64,000 bases of DNA from Saccharomonospora cyanea NA-134 (GTDB lineage Bacteria > Actinomycetota > Actinomycetes > Mycobacteriales > Pseudonocardiaceae): positions 372,001-436,000 of the forward strand of contig NZ_CM001440.1 in assembly GCF_000244975.1 (NCBI RefSeq), read 5' to 3'. This document shows positions 1 through 10,059 of this stretch, one piece after another. Within the stretch, counting starts at the first letter, position 1. Every line of letters starts with the position of its first letter. Made by a program: the position numbers and the translations under genes. The notes under the pieces were generated by a model, which did not search any database, was not told where the DNA came from, and was given only the letters and a program-made list of their open reading frames with translations.

Positions 1-1
1 C

Positions 2-598
2 TTCGACCGCCGGTGGCGCGTCATCACGGGCCGGGTGCTCGACGCCCGCCCCGGCGAGAAGGTGCTCGACCTCGCCGCGGGAACCGCCGTGTCCACCGAG
101 GAGTACGCCAGGGGCGGGGCGTGGTGCGTCGCCGCGGACTTCTCGATCGGCATGCTGCAAGGTGGAAAGCACCGCCGGGTGCCGATGGTGGCCGCCGACG
201 CGTTGCGGCTGCCGTTCGCCGACTCGTCCTTCGACGCGGTCACGATCTCCTTCGGTATCCGGAACTTCGTCGACACCAAGGCAGCGCTCACCGAGATCGC
301 CCGGGTGGTCAAGCCCGGGGGCAGGCTGGTCGTGTGTGAGATGTCGACGCCGACGTTCGCTCCGATCCGGTTCGCCTACCACAAGCTGATGCTGCCCCTG
401 CTGACCTGGGTCGGTCGGCGGGTGTCGTCGAACCCGGACGCGTACGCGTACCTGTTCGAATCCGCGCTGACCTGGCCCGACCAGCGGCGGCTCGCGGAGC
501 TCATCGCCGATTCCGGCTGGCGTGGCGTCGAGTGGATGAACCTCACATTCGGCGTGGTGGCCATCCACCGTGCGTGGAAGAACCCGGACGACTCGTAG
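2..598 (+). CDS. menG: Demethylmenaquinone methyltransferase, 5'-truncated by window edge
   Basis: This is the C-terminal 198 residues of a class I SAM-dependent methyltransferase of the UbiE/MenG family, which methylates demethylmenaquinone to menaquinone at the membrane. The reading frame is open from base 2, so the start lies left of the window. Motif I reads [12 protein letters not shown], one residue off the usual AAGTGVST, followed by the acidic stretch [10 protein letters not shown] and the family block [24 protein letters not shown]. It stops 9 bases before the menJ start and probably shares its transcript. The neighbouring menJ and the nuo operon support a menaquinone role over a ubiquinone one. 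Confidence 0.9.
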   Translation, partial: FDRRWRVITGRVLDARPGEKVLDLAAGTAVSTEEYARGGAWCVAADFSIGMLQGGKHRRVPMVAADALRLPFADSSFDAVTISFGIRNFVDTKAALTEIARVVKPGGRLVVCEMSTPTFAPIRFAYHKLMLPLLTWVGRRVSSNPDAYAYLFESALTWPDQRRLAELIADSGWRGVEWMNLTFGVVAIHRAWKNPDDS

Positions 599-607
599 AC
601 TCGCCGC

Positions 608-1882
608 ATGACTCACGACGCCGAGGTCATCGTCGTCGGTGCGGGCCCGGCGGGCTCCACCGCGGCCACCTATCTCGCCCGTGCGGGTGTCGACGTGCTC
701 CTGCTGGAGAAGACGAGCTTCCCCCGCGAGAAGGTGTGCGGTGACGGCCTGACGCCGCGCGGCGTCAAACAGCTCATCGACCTCGGCATCGACACCAGCC
801 GCGAGGCGGGTTGGGTGCACAGCAGGGGACTGCGCATCCTCACCGGCGAGTTGACTCTGGAGCTCGACTGGCCCGACCTGACCGCCTACCCGCCCTACGG
901 GGTGACCCGCACCCGCCACGACTTCGACGACCTGCTGGCGAAGACCGCCGTCAAGTCGGGTGCCCGGCTGTTGGAGCGCACCACGGTGACCGGCGCGATC
1001 ACCGACGAACGCACGGGCCGGGTCGTCGGGGTGCAGGCCAAGCAGGGACCCGAGCGCGAGCCGGTCTCCTACCGTGCTCCGCTGGTGCTGGCGTGCGACG
1101 GGGTGTCCGCGCGGTTGGCGCTTTCGGTGGGCATCCGGAAGAACGACAGCCGTCCGATGGGGGTCGCCGTGCGCCGCTACTACCGCAGCCCCCGCCACGA
1201 CGACGCCTACATCGAGGGCCACCTGGAGCTGTGGGACCGCAGTGATCCGCGCGACCCGCAGTTGCTGCCCGGCTACGGGTGGGCGTTCCCGCTCGGCGAC
1301 GGCACGGTGAACGTCGGGCTGGGGATGCTGTCGACCTCGAAGTCGTTCCGCAACATCGACTACCGCGCGTTGCTGCGTTCGTGGCTCGATTCGACGCCGG
1401 ACGAGTGGGGTTACCGCGAGGAGAACGCGGTGGGGCGCATCGGTGGCGCCGGTATCCCGATGGGTTTCAACCGCACACCGCACTACCGCGACGGGCTCCT
1501 GCTGCTCGGTGACGCGGGCGGCATGGTGAGCCCCTTCAACGGTGAGGGCATCGGGGCCGCGATGGAGTCGGCCAAGGTGGCGGCCGAGCACGTGGTGCAG
1601 GCGCTCGCCCGTCCGGAGGGGCCGTCGCGGGAGCGCGCGTTGCAGGGCTATCCGCGCGCGGTCGCGGAGCTGATGGGCGGGTACTACCGGCTCGGCAACC
1701 TGTTCGCCAAGGCCATCGGCAACCCGAAGGTCATGCGTGCGGCCACGAAGTACGGGCTGCGCGTCAGCCCGTTGATCCCGCTGGTGTTCAAGGGCCTTTC
1801 CGGCTGCTACGACCCGAAGGGCGGCGACGTCGTCGACCGTCTCGTGGCCACGTTGTCACGGCTGGCGCCCGCGCCGCGCTGA
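608..1882 (+). CDS. menJ: Menaquinone reductase, geranylgeranyl reductase family (MenJ-like)
   Basis: This 424-residue FAD-dependent oxidoreductase probably saturates one isoprene unit of the menaquinone side chain, as MenJ does in mycobacteria. The dinucleotide-binding GAGPAG is at residues 11-16, the CGDGL motif of the geranylgeranyl reductase family is near residues 44-48, and the second FAD motif LLLGDAGGMVSPFNGEG lies near residue 300. The ATG start leaves a 9-base gap after menG. MenG beside it and a polyprenyl diphosphate synthase 20 kb away support a quinone substrate rather than archaeal-type lipids. The exact substrate is inferred from family and context. Confidence 0.85.
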   Translation: MTHDAEVIVVGAGPAGSTAATYLARAGVDVLLLEKTSFPREKVCGDGLTPRGVKQLIDLGIDTSREAGWVHSRGLRILTGELTLELDWPDLTAYPPYGVTRTRHDFDDLLAKTAVKSGARLLERTTVTGAITDERTGRVVGVQAKQGPEREPVSYRAPLVLACDGVSARLALSVGIRKNDSRPMGVAVRRYYRSPRHDDAYIEGHLELWDRSDPRDPQLLPGYGWAFPLGDGTVNVGLGMLSTSKSFRNIDYRALLRSWLDSTPDEWGYREENAVGRIGGAGIPMGFNRTPHYRDGLLLLGDAGGMVSPFNGEGIGAAMESAKVAAEHVVQALARPEGPSRERALQGYPRAVAELMGGYYRLGNLFAKAIGNPKVMRAATKYGLRVSPLIPLVFKGLSGCYDPKGGDVVDRLVATLSRLAPAPR

Positions 1883-1911
1883 CCGGCCGCCCAGTCAGTG
1901 GGAAACATCAC

Positions 1912-1925
1912 AGTACGCGCGTACT
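1912..1925. promoter_or_regulatory. Perfect 14-bp palindrome downstream of menJ
   Basis: AGTACGCGCGTACT is a perfect palindrome 30 bases after the menJ stop. It has no T-tract, so it is not a classical terminator. It could be an operator or chance in GC-rich DNA. Apart from this and the repeats listed below, I see no gene between 1883 and 2290. Confidence 0.25.
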
Positions 1926-2048
1926 TCTATGTGTTCCGGGACACGTTCCCGAGTGTTTTACGCAGGTCGCACAGGGTGCCCCCTCGGGGGCCGGAAAAGT
2001 CGGAACGTCGTCGCGTCACGAATGGTTCCGCCGGGCGCTAGCGACAAG

Positions 2049-2068
2049 GTGTGAGTTGCGTCTTACAC
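2049..2068. promoter_or_regulatory. Imperfect inverted repeat upstream of the Rex sites
   Basis: GTGTGA and TTACAC face each other across 8 bases (arms 2049-2054 and 2063-2068), one mismatch from perfect. It sits 12 bases upstream of the first Rex-type site and may be part of the nuo promoter. No factor can be assigned. Confidence 0.25.
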
Positions 2069-2080
2069 TGCACCCATGTT

Positions 2081-2098
2081 TTGTGAAGGGCTTCACAA
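2081..2098. promoter_or_regulatory. Rex operator, site 1 (nuo control region)
   Basis: TTGTGAAGGGCTTCACAA is a perfect inverted repeat with a 2-base centre. It contains the Rex consensus TGTGAAnnnnTTCACA described for the actinobacterial NADH/NAD+-sensing repressor, which is known to control nuo in Streptomyces. It lies 193 bases upstream of the nuoA start. The match is read directly; binding is inferred. Confidence 0.8.
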
Positions 2099-2112
2099 CC
2101 GCGCAGACCAGA

Positions 2113-2130
2113 TTGTGAACTCTTTCACAA
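2113..2130. promoter_or_regulatory. Rex operator, site 2 (nuo control region)
   Basis: TTGTGAACTCTTTCACAA pairs TTGTGAA with TTCACAA across 4 bases. Its centre is 32 bases from that of site 1, close to three helical turns, so two Rex dimers would sit on the same DNA face. A long untranslated leader of about 150 bases separates it from nuoA. Confidence 0.8.
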
Positions 2131-2290
2131 GCCGGGTTGGTTGCGTCGTTCGTGACAGAGGTGGTCGAGAACACAAAGTAAGGCGGTCCTTACCCCCGGC
2201 GGTGTGGCGTAGGTCCCTTAAGGTCTGGCCACGACAGTCAGTTGTCGACCATGTCCGTTACGCAGCGGCGCGTGAAAGGATGGTGCCGCA

Positions 2291-2710
2291 GTGATCTCCT
2301 CGGTGTCCGCGATGGAGGTTCTGGCGCAGGAGGGCGCGGATTCCGGCCTCGGCGTTTTCCTGCCCCTGGTGTTGCTGTTCGGGCTCGCGCTCGCGTTCGC
2401 GCTCTTCTCCGTCCTGCTCGGACCGCTGCTCGGCCCCAGCCGGTACAACAAGGCCAAGCTCTCCGCGTACGAGTGCGGCATCGAACCGTCCCCGCAACCC
2501 TTGGTGGGCGGCGGCCGCATGCCCATCGCCTACTACGTGACGGCGATGCTGTTCATCCTCTTCGACATCGAGATGGTGTTCCTCTTCCCCTACGCCGTGT
2601 CGGCGGACTTCCTGGGGTTGTGGGGTGTCGCCGCCGTCTCGGTGTTCATCGCGACGTTCTTCATCGCCGACATCTACGTGTGGCGGCGCGGCGGGCTGGA
2701 TTGGAACTGA
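2291..2710 (+). CDS. nuoA: NADH-quinone oxidoreductase subunit A
   Basis: This is the small membrane subunit of complex I, 139 residues with three hydrophobic helices (about 20-45, 75-100 and 105-130). The family signature appears in [15 protein letters not shown] and [15 protein letters not shown], which carries the conserved acidic residues of the first membrane-arm helix. The GTG start is chosen because GAAAGGA ends 10 bases upstream; an in-frame ATG at 2309 is an alternative. It opens the nuoA-N operon directly downstream of the two Rex-type sites. Confidence 0.93.
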   Translation: MISSVSAMEVLAQEGADSGLGVFLPLVLLFGLALAFALFSVLLGPLLGPSRYNKAKLSAYECGIEPSPQPLVGGGRMPIAYYVTAMLFILFDIEMVFLFPYAVSADFLGLWGVAAVSVFIATFFIADIYVWRRGGLDWN

Positions 2711-2717
2711 TCGAACC

Positions 2718-3266
2718 ATGGGTCTCGAAGAGAAGCTCCCGAACGGAATCCTGCTGGCGACGCTGGAGGGCGTGGTCAACTGGGCACGCAAGAACTCGAT
2801 GTGGCCCGCCACGTTCGGCCTTGCCTGCTGCGCCATCGAGATGATGACCACCGGTGGGTCGCGCTACGACATCTCGCGGTTCGGCATGGAGCGCTTCAGC
2901 GCCACGCCTCGGCAGGCCGACCTCATGATCGTCGCGGGCCGGGTCACGCAGAAGATGGCTCCGGTCCTGCGCCAGATCTACGACCAGATGGCCGAGCCCA
3001 AGTGGGTGCTCGCCATGGGCGTGTGCGCCTCCTCCGGCGGGATGTTCAACAACTACGCCGTCGTGCAGGGGGTCGACCACATCGTCCCGGTCGACATGTA
3101 CCTGCCCGGATGTCCGCCGCGGCCGGAAATGCTGCTCGACGCGATCCTCAAGCTGCACGCCAAGGTGCAGGACGAGCCCATGGGTCCCCGGCGGGCGGCG
3201 TTGCGTGCCGCGAGCGGGAAGCAGACGGAGATCATCCCGTCGTCGATCAAGTACGCGAAAAAGTGA
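2718..3266 (+). CDS. nuoB: NADH-quinone oxidoreductase subunit B
   Basis: This 182-residue peripheral-arm subunit holds the terminal 4Fe-4S cluster N2, which passes electrons to menaquinone. All four ligands are visible: the adjacent pair in LACCAIEMM (residues 37-38), one in GVCASSGG (103) and one in LPGCPPRPE (132). The ATG at 2718 follows the nuoA stop by 7 bases. The C-terminal 25 residues are a basic tail. The stop overlaps the nuoC start by one base, suggesting translational coupling. Confidence 0.95.
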   Translation: MGLEEKLPNGILLATLEGVVNWARKNSMWPATFGLACCAIEMMTTGGSRYDISRFGMERFSATPRQADLMIVAGRVTQKMAPVLRQIYDQMAEPKWVLAMGVCASSGGMFNNYAVVQGVDHIVPVDMYLPGCPPRPEMLLDAILKLHAKVQDEPMGPRRAALRAASGKQTEIIPSSIKYAKK

Positions 3267-4033
3267 TGGGCATGCCTGACGAGAAGCCAGAGACCGGCGA
3301 CGAGTTGTCGAGCGCCGAACACAGCGAGAACGGCCTGCGCCCGCAGGGCTCGGAGCCGGCAAGGCCGGTCGAGCCGGTGGTCGCGGGTCGCGAACGCCGC
3401 GGCATGTTCGGGGTGTCGGGCAGCGGGGACACCTCGGGATACGGTGGGCTGCGCCTGCCCGCGTACTCGCCGCCGCCCGCCGAACGGCCGTACGGCGGCT
3501 GGTTCGACTCCTTCGCCGACGAGTTCTTCGCCGCGTTGTCGGACAACGGGATTCCGGCCGAGGCGATCCAGCAGGTCACCGTCGACCGCGGCGAGATCAC
3601 GTTCTACGTGCGGCGCGAACATCTCCTCGAAATCTGCCGGACCCTGCGCGACGACGCGGGACTGCGGTTCGAGATGTGCGTTTCGGTGTCCGGTGTGGAC
3701 TACGGAGCCGACGTCCCGCAGCGGCTGCACTCGGTGTACCACCTGCTGTCGATGACCTACCGTCGGCGAATCCGGCTGGAGGTCACGCTGGATGTCGACG
3801 ACCCGCACCTGCCGTCCATTGTGGAGGTCTATCCGACGGCCGACTGGCACGAGCGGGAGGCCTACGACATGTTCGGGATCGTCTACGACGGGCACCCGGC
3901 GCTGACCCGAATCCTCATGCCGGACGACTGGGAAGGCCACCCACAGCGCAAGGACTACCCGCTGGGCGGAATCCCGGTGGAGTACAAGGGCGCGGAAATC
4001 CCGCCGCCCGACACGCGGAGGTCCTACTCATGA
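3266..4033 (+). CDS. nuoC: NADH-quinone oxidoreductase subunit C
   Basis: This is the 30-kDa-type subunit of the complex I connecting arm, 255 residues and not fused to NuoD. The conserved core ends with [18 protein letters not shown] and [19 protein letters not shown], the diagnostic NuoC blocks. The first 70 or so residues are an acidic, proline- and glycine-rich extension without similarity I recognise. The start at 3266 overlaps the nuoB stop (TGATG); an ATG two codons later is possible. The stop overlaps nuoD by 4 bases. Confidence 0.93.
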   Translation: MGMPDEKPETGDELSSAEHSENGLRPQGSEPARPVEPVVAGRERRGMFGVSGSGDTSGYGGLRLPAYSPPPAERPYGGWFDSFADEFFAALSDNGIPAEAIQQVTVDRGEITFYVRREHLLEICRTLRDDAGLRFEMCVSVSGVDYGADVPQRLHSVYHLLSMTYRRRIRLEVTLDVDDPHLPSIVEVYPTADWHEREAYDMFGIVYDGHPALTRILMPDDWEGHPQRKDYPLGGIPVEYKGAEIPPPDTRRSYS

Positions 4034-5412
4034 CCACGAGCGACCGCATCGCCGACGCGAGCACCGGCACCGACACCACGGCCGAGGGCAGCACCAGCAC
4101 GGAGAGCACCCGTTACGCCGAACACCGTGACACCACCGAAGGTCGTGTCTACACGGTCTCGGGCGGTGACTGGGACGACGTCCTCTCCGACGCCACCCAC
4201 GCCGAACGCATGGTCATCAACATGGGACCGCAGCACCCGTCCACGCACGGTGTGCTCCGGCTCGTACTGGAGATGGAGGGCGAGACCGTCACCCAGCTCC
4301 GGTCGGTGATCGGCTACCTCCACACCGGGATCGAGAAGAACTGCGAATACCGGACGTGGACCCAGGGCGTCACGTTCGTGACCCGCATGGACTACCTCTC
4401 GCCGCTGTTCAACGAGATGGGCTACTGCATGGCGGTGGAGAAGCTCCTCGGCGTCGAGGTGCCCCGTCGCGCGCAGTTGTTGCGGATCATGCTCATGGAG
4501 CTCAACCGCATCGCCTCGCACCTCGTCTACATCGCCACGGGCGGCATGGAGCTCGGCGCCACCACCGCCATGACACTCGGTTTCCGTGAGCGCGAGGAGG
4601 TACTGCACCTGCTCGAACACCTCACGGGCCTGCGCATGAACCACGCGTTCATCCGGCCCGGCGGGCTCGCGCAGGACATGCCGGAGGACTTCCACGCCAA
4701 GGTCACCGAGTTCTGCAAGGTGATGGACAAGCGCCTCCCGCTGTACGACAAGCTGTTCACCGGGCAGCCGATCTGGCGCAACCGCCTGAAGGGCGTCGGC
4801 TTCCTCCCGCTGGACGCCTGCCTGGCGCTGGGCGTCACCGGGCCGGTGCTGCGCTCGGCCGGAATCCCGTGGGACCTGCGCAAGGTGGAGCCCTACTCGG
4901 GATACGACGAGATCGAGTTCGAGGTGCCCACGTCCACCGACGCCGACTGCTGGGCGCGCTACCTCCTGCGTGTGGAGGAGATGCACCAGTCCCTGCGGAT
5001 CGTCCGGCAGGTGCTGAAGATGCTGGAGCCCGGGCCGGTGATGGTGGAGGACCGCAAGATCGCGTGGCCCGCGCAGCTGTCCATCTCCAGTGACGGCATG
5101 GGCAACTCCCTCGAACACGTCCGCAAGATCATGGGCCAGTCGATGGAGTCGCTCATCCACCACTTCAAGCTGGTCACCGAGGGCTTCCGGGTCCCGCCGG
5201 GCCAGGTGTACTGCCCCGTGGAGTCGCCGCGAGGCGAGCTCGGCTTCCACCTCGTGTCCGACGGCGGCACCCGGCCGCTTCGCGTCCACGTGAGGGAACC
5301 GAGCTTCGTGAACCTGCAATCGATGCCCGCCATGGCGGAAGGCGGCCTCGTCGCCGACGTCATCGCGGCCATCGCCTCGATCGACCCGGTGATGGGGGGA
5401 GTGGACCGATGA
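4030..5412 (+). CDS. nuoD: NADH-quinone oxidoreductase subunit D
   Basis: This 460-residue 49-kDa-type subunit forms the quinone-binding pocket with NuoB. Conserved blocks include [16 protein letters not shown], which carries the quinone-contacting histidine, then [24 protein letters not shown] and the C-terminal [16 protein letters not shown]. The chain ends in the typical [11 protein letters not shown]. About 55 threonine- and serine-rich residues precede the core. The ATG start lies within the ATGA overlap with nuoC, and the stop overlaps nuoE in the same way. Confidence 0.95.
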   Translation: MTTSDRIADASTGTDTTAEGSTSTESTRYAEHRDTTEGRVYTVSGGDWDDVLSDATHAERMVINMGPQHPSTHGVLRLVLEMEGETVTQLRSVIGYLHTGIEKNCEYRTWTQGVTFVTRMDYLSPLFNEMGYCMAVEKLLGVEVPRRAQLLRIMLMELNRIASHLVYIATGGMELGATTAMTLGFREREEVLHLLEHLTGLRMNHAFIRPGGLAQDMPEDFHAKVTEFCKVMDKRLPLYDKLFTGQPIWRNRLKGVGFLPLDACLALGVTGPVLRSAGIPWDLRKVEPYSGYDEIEFEVPTSTDADCWARYLLRVEEMHQSLRIVRQVLKMLEPGPVMVEDRKIAWPAQLSISSDGMGNSLEHVRKIMGQSMESLIHHFKLVTEGFRVPPGQVYCPVESPRGELGFHLVSDGGTRPLRVHVREPSFVNLQSMPAMAEGGLVADVIAAIASIDPVMGGVDR

Positions 5413-6281
5413 CCACACCGTCGCAGCAGCCGTCGGAGACACCGAAGCCCGGTTCGCAGCCTGCCGAGCGGACCTACGCCGCCGCCTCCGACGACGTCGA
5501 CGTCAGGGCCATCTCGCCGGTCACCGACGAGGAGGCCCTGACGGAGTCGCGGCTCTCCGACCCGTTCGGCCCCGACATCGACGCCCACGCGAAGGAACTC
5601 GCGGCGCGTTACCCGCAGTCGCGTTCGGCGCTGTTGCCGATGCTGCACCTGGTGCAGTCGGTGCAGGGCTACGTCAGCCAGGAGGGCATCGCGTTCTGCG
5701 CCCGGCAGCTCGACCTCACCGAGGCCGAGGTCAGCGCGGTCGCCACCTTCTACACGATGTACAAGCGCAGGCCGTGCGGGCAGCACCTCGTGAGCGTGTG
5801 CACCAACACGCTGTGCGCTGTCCTGGGCGGTGACGACATCTACCGCACGTTGTCCGAGCACCTCGGCGAGGACGGCAAACCCCTGGGCCACGAGGAGACA
5901 TCGGGCGAGCCGGGGGAGCCGGGGTCCATCACGCTGGAGCACGCGGAGTGCCTGGCCGCCTGCGATTTCGGGCCGGTCGTCCAGGTCAACTACGAGTACT
6001 TCGACAACCAGACCCCGGAGAAGGCGGTCGAGCTGGTCGACGCGCTGCGCCGCGGTGAGAAGCCGCAGCCGACACGTGGTGCGCCGCTGACCGACTTCAA
6101 GTCCGTGGAACGTCAGCTCGCCGGGTTCTTCCCCGAGGAGGAGGACGTGTTCCGCTCCGACGTGGACGGACCCTCGCAGGCCGTGGAGACGTTGCGGGGA
6201 GCGCAGCTCGCCGCGGACCGCGGTTGGACGGCGCCGGTGATGCCGGACAACGCGCCCTTGCCGGAGGTGGAGGCGAAATGA
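5409..6281 (+). CDS. nuoE: NADH-quinone oxidoreductase subunit E
   Basis: This 290-residue 24-kDa-type subunit of the NADH-dehydrogenase module has a thioredoxin-like 2Fe-2S domain. The four cluster cysteines are 131 and 136 (VCTNTLC) and 181 and 185 (CLAAC). The helical bundle before them carries AVATFYTMY, typical of the family. The protein is longer than the usual 160-240 residues, with a disordered N-terminus of about 50 residues and a C-terminal tail of about 80. It overlaps nuoD and nuoF by 4 bases each. Confidence 0.94.
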   Translation: MTTPSQQPSETPKPGSQPAERTYAAASDDVDVRAISPVTDEEALTESRLSDPFGPDIDAHAKELAARYPQSRSALLPMLHLVQSVQGYVSQEGIAFCARQLDLTEAEVSAVATFYTMYKRRPCGQHLVSVCTNTLCAVLGGDDIYRTLSEHLGEDGKPLGHEETSGEPGEPGSITLEHAECLAACDFGPVVQVNYEYFDNQTPEKAVELVDALRRGEKPQPTRGAPLTDFKSVERQLAGFFPEEEDVFRSDVDGPSQAVETLRGAQLAADRGWTAPVMPDNAPLPEVEAK

Positions 6282-7567
6282 CAGCGGATCCGTTGACGCC
6301 GGTACTGACGAAGCGGTGGCTCTCGCCGCAGTCGTGGCGACTGGCGACGTACGAGAAGCTCGAGGGCTACACGGCGTTGCGCAAGGCGTTGTCCGGTACG
6401 CCGGAGCAGCTCGTGCAGCTCGTGAAGGACGCCGGGCTGCGCGGCCGTGGCGGCGCCGGTTTCCCGGCGGGCGTGAAGTGGTCGTTCATGCCGCCGAACG
6501 AGGACAAGCCGCACTACCTCGTGATCAACGCCGACGAGGGCGAGCCGGGCACCTGCAAGGACATCCCGCTGATGATGGCCGACCCGCACTCGCTCATCGA
6601 GGGCTGCGTCATCGCCTCCTACGCCATGCGGTCGCACCGCTGCTTCATCTACGTGCGAGGCGAGGCGCTGCACCCCATCCGCAGGCTCAACTCGGCTGTG
6701 CGGGAGGCGTACCAGGCGGGGTACCTCGGCAGGGACATCCTCGGCTCGGGCTTCGACCTCGACATCACCGTCCACGCGGGCGCGGGCGCCTACATCTGCG
6801 GTGAGGAGACGGCGCTGCTCGACTCGTTGGAGGGGCGACGTGGGCAGCCGAGGCTCAAGCCGCCGTTCCCCGCCGCCGCGGGCCTTTACGCCGCGCCCAC
6901 CACGGTGAACAACGTCGAGACCATCGCGAGCGTGCCCTACATCGTCAACGGCGGCGCCGACTGGTTCCGGCGGATGGGCACCGAGAAGTCGCCGGGTCCG
7001 AAGATCTACTCGATCTCCGGGCACGTGGAGCGGCCGGGCCAGTACGAGGCCCCGCTCGGCACCACGTTGCGGCAGCTTCTTGAGATGGCGGGCGGCATGA
7101 AGGACGGCATCCCGCTGAAGTTCTGGACGCCGGGTGGTTCGTCGACCCCGCTGTTCACCGCCGAGCACCTCGACGTGCCGCTGGACTTCGAGGGCGCGGC
7201 CGAGGCCGGTTCGATGCTCGGCACCACGGCCGTGCAGGTGTTCAACGAGACGGTGTCCGTGCCGTGGGCCGTGATGAAGTGGACCCAGTTCTACGAGCAC
7301 GAGTCCTGCGGCAAGTGCACGCCGTGCCGCGAGGGCACCTACTGGCTGGCGCAGATCCTCGAACGCATGGTGGAAGGTCACGGCACGGAAGAGGACATCG
7401 ACACGCTGCTCGACATCTGCGACAACATCCTCGGCCGCTCGTTCTGCGCGCTCGGTGACGGTGCGACGAGCCCCATCACCAGCGCCATCAAGTACTTCCG
7501 CGACGAGTTCGTCGAACTGTGTGAGAAGAACCGGGCGCGCTCGCCCGAATTGGTGGGAGCATCATGA
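6278..7567 (+). CDS. nuoF: NADH-quinone oxidoreductase subunit F
   Basis: This 429-residue 51-kDa-type subunit binds NADH, FMN and cluster N3, and is where electrons enter. [16 protein letters not shown] is the glycine-rich FMN/NADH loop, followed by [14 protein letters not shown] and [19 protein letters not shown]. Cluster cysteines are near 344, 347 and 350 ([11 protein letters not shown]) and 390 (SFCALGDG). The ATG at 6278 lies in an ATGA overlap with the nuoE stop, which favours it over an upstream in-frame codon at 6224. The stop overlaps nuoG. Confidence 0.95.
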   Translation: MTADPLTPVLTKRWLSPQSWRLATYEKLEGYTALRKALSGTPEQLVQLVKDAGLRGRGGAGFPAGVKWSFMPPNEDKPHYLVINADEGEPGTCKDIPLMMADPHSLIEGCVIASYAMRSHRCFIYVRGEALHPIRRLNSAVREAYQAGYLGRDILGSGFDLDITVHAGAGAYICGEETALLDSLEGRRGQPRLKPPFPAAAGLYAAPTTVNNVETIASVPYIVNGGADWFRRMGTEKSPGPKIYSISGHVERPGQYEAPLGTTLRQLLEMAGGMKDGIPLKFWTPGGSSTPLFTAEHLDVPLDFEGAAEAGSMLGTTAVQVFNETVSVPWAVMKWTQFYEHESCGKCTPCREGTYWLAQILERMVEGHGTEEDIDTLLDICDNILGRSFCALGDGATSPITSAIKYFRDEFVELCEKNRARSPELVGAS

Positions 7568-10059
7568 CCATCGCACCCGAGGCGGCCTCGAAGGACAAGA
7601 CCCCGGTTCCGGAGGGCCACGTCAAGCTCACCATCGACGGTGAGGAGGTCATCGCCCCCAAGGGCGAGTTGCTGATCCGCACGGCGGAGCGACTGGGCAC
7701 CGTCATCCCGCGGTTCTGCGACCACCCGCTGCTCGACCCGGCGGGCGCGTGCCGGCAGTGCCTGGTCGAGGTCGAGATGAACGGCCGTCCGATGCCCAAG
7801 CCGCAGGCGTCGTGCACGATGACCGTCGCCGACGGCATGGTGGTGAAGACCCAGCGCACCTCGCCCGTCGCGGACAAGGCGCAGCAGGGCGTGATGGAGC
7901 TGCTGCTCATCAACCACCCGCTGGACTGCCCGGTCTGCGACAAGGGCGGCGAGTGCCCGCTGCAGAACCAGGCGATGGCGCACGGGCGGCCCGAGTCCCG
8001 GTTCCGCGACCGCAAGCGCACGTTCCCGAAGCCGCTGCCGATCTCCACGCAGGTGCTGCTCGACCGCGAGCGCTGCGTGCTGTGCCAGCGCTGCACGCGG
8101 TTCTCGGCCCAGATCGCGGGCGACTCCTTCATCGACCTGCTGGAGCGCGGTGCGCAGCAGCAGATCGGTACTTCGGAGACGGCGGACGTGCTCGATGCCG
8201 CATCGCACACCAGCAGCGGCACGCCGTTCCAGTCGTACTTCTCCGGCAACACCATCCAGATCTGCCCGGTGGGGGCGCTGACCAGCGCGCAGTACCGGTT
8301 CCGCTCGCGGCCGTTCGACCTCGTGTCGTCGCCGAGCGTGTGCGAACACTGCTCGGTGGGTTGTGCGATGCGCACCGACTTCCGGCGCGGCAAGGTGATG
8401 CGTCGCCTCGCGGGCGACGACCCGGAGGTCAACGAGGAGTGGCTCTGCGACAAGGGCCGCTTCGCGTTCCGCTACGCCGGAGCGGCCGACCGCATCCGCC
8501 ACCCGCTCGTGCGCAACCCCGAGACGGGCGAGCTGGAGCAGGCGTCGTGGACGCAGGCGCTGCGCGTGGCCGCCGAGGGACTGGCGAAGGCCCGCGACGG
8601 CCACGGGGTCGGGGTGCTGCCCGGCGGCCGGCTGACGGTCGAGGACGCCTACGCCTACAGCAAGTTCGCCAGGGCGGCGTTGGCCACGAACGACATCGAC
8701 TTCCGAGCCCGGGCCCATTCGTCGGAGGAGGCGGACTTCCTCGCCTCCCATGTCGTGGGCACCACGCCGGAGACCGGAGTCACCTTCGACCAGCTCGAGA
8801 CCGCGCCGCTGGTGCTGTGCGTGGCGTTCGAGCCGGAGGAGGAGGCCCCCGTGCTGTTCCTGCGGTTGCGCAAGGGCGCCCGCAAGCACGGCACGAAGGT
8901 GGTCCACATCGGTCAGTGGACGACCCCGGCGGTGCGCAAGACCCTCGGCGAGCTACTGGCCTGCGCGCCGGGCGCGGAGGCCGGAGCCCTCGACGGGCTG
9001 GCCGAACACGCCCCCGACGTCGACGAACAACTGCGTGCCGAGGGCTCGGTCGTGCTCGTCGGTGAGAGGGCCGCCGAAGTGCCGGGCCTGTACTCGGCGC
9101 TGCATCGGCTGTCCGAGCGCACGGGAGCCCCGATCGCGTGGGTGCCGCGCAGGGCGGGGGAGCGAGGGGCCCTCGAAGCGGGGGCCCTGCCGACGTTGCT
9201 GCCCGGTGGCGCGGCAGTCACCGACGCCGAGGCCCGCGCGGCGCTGGAGCGCGCGTGGAAGCTCGAAGCCGGATCGCTGCCCGCGCGGGTGGGACGCGAC
9301 ACGGACGGCATCCTCACCGCCGTCCGGAGCGGCGACCTCGACGGGCTGCTCGTGGGCGGTGTCGAACTCGCCGACCTCCCCGACCCGGAGCTGGCGCGCG
9401 AAGCCCTGCGGCGGTGCGGGTTCGTGGTGAGCCTCGAACTGCGGCACAGCGAGGTCACCGAACACGCCGACGTGGTGCTTCCCATCGCCCCGGTGGACGA
9501 GAAGTCGGGCAGCTTCCTCAACTGGGAGGGCCGCAGGCGTGAGTTCTCGGTGACGCTCGACGGCACCGGAGCGCTGCCCGACTGCCGGGTGCTCGACACG
9601 CTCGCCGTCGAGATGGACGTCGACCTGTTCACGCAGACGCCCACCGCCGCGGCCGGTGACCTCGCCCGGAGCACCGAGGGACTCGCGGACGGCCCACGCC
9701 CCGCGGCCCCGGACGTCCCCAATGCGGCGGTGCCGTCGCTCGGTCCGGGGCAGGCACTGCTCGCGACGTGGCGGCAACTGCTCGACGACGGCGCGCTCCA
9801 GGTCGACGAGCCACACCTCGCCGGCACCGCGCGACGCGTGGTCGCCAGGATCTCCCGGGCCACGGCCGCCTCGCTCGACGAGCCGTCGTCGGTGACCGTG
9901 TCCACCGACCGGGGGTCGGTCACGCTGCCCGTGGAGATCGCCGACCTTCCCGACGGCGTCGTGTGGCTGCCGGGCAACTCGCCGGGCTCGAAGCTCCGAG
10001 CGACGCTCGGGGTCGGACACGGCGCCGTGGTCTCGATCGCTGCCGGAGGTGAACGGTGA
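7564..10059 (+). CDS. nuoG: NADH-quinone oxidoreductase subunit G
   Basis: This 831-residue 75-kDa-type subunit is the iron-sulfur backbone of the peripheral arm. Ligand groups appear in order: a plant-type 2Fe-2S site ([13 protein letters not shown]), the His/Cys site [29 protein letters not shown] with a later CPVG, and an additional 4Fe-4S motif CEHCSVGC. A degenerate molybdopterin-oxidoreductase-like domain follows, and the last 200 residues are divergent. It starts within the nuoF stop and ends within the nuoH GTG start. Confidence 0.94.
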   Translation: MTIAPEAASKDKTPVPEGHVKLTIDGEEVIAPKGELLIRTAERLGTVIPRFCDHPLLDPAGACRQCLVEVEMNGRPMPKPQASCTMTVADGMVVKTQRTSPVADKAQQGVMELLLINHPLDCPVCDKGGECPLQNQAMAHGRPESRFRDRKRTFPKPLPISTQVLLDRERCVLCQRCTRFSAQIAGDSFIDLLERGAQQQIGTSETADVLDAASHTSSGTPFQSYFSGNTIQICPVGALTSAQYRFRSRPFDLVSSPSVCEHCSVGCAMRTDFRRGKVMRRLAGDDPEVNEEWLCDKGRFAFRYAGAADRIRHPLVRNPETGELEQASWTQALRVAAEGLAKARDGHGVGVLPGGRLTVEDAYAYSKFARAALATNDIDFRARAHSSEEADFLASHVVGTTPETGVTFDQLETAPLVLCVAFEPEEEAPVLFLRLRKGARKHGTKVVHIGQWTTPAVRKTLGELLACAPGAEAGALDGLAEHAPDVDEQLRAEGSVVLVGERAAEVPGLYSALHRLSERTGAPIAWVPRRAGERGALEAGALPTLLPGGAAVTDAEARAALERAWKLEAGSLPARVGRDTDGILTAVRSGDLDGLLVGGVELADLPDPELAREALRRCGFVVSLELRHSEVTEHADVVLPIAPVDEKSGSFLNWEGRRREFSVTLDGTGALPDCRVLDTLAVEMDVDLFTQTPTAAAGDLARSTEGLADGPRPAAPDVPNAAVPSLGPGQALLATWRQLLDDGALQVDEPHLAGTARRVVARISRATAASLDEPSSVTVSTDRGSVTLPVEIADLPDGVVWLPGNSPGSKLRATLGVGHGAVVSIAAGGER

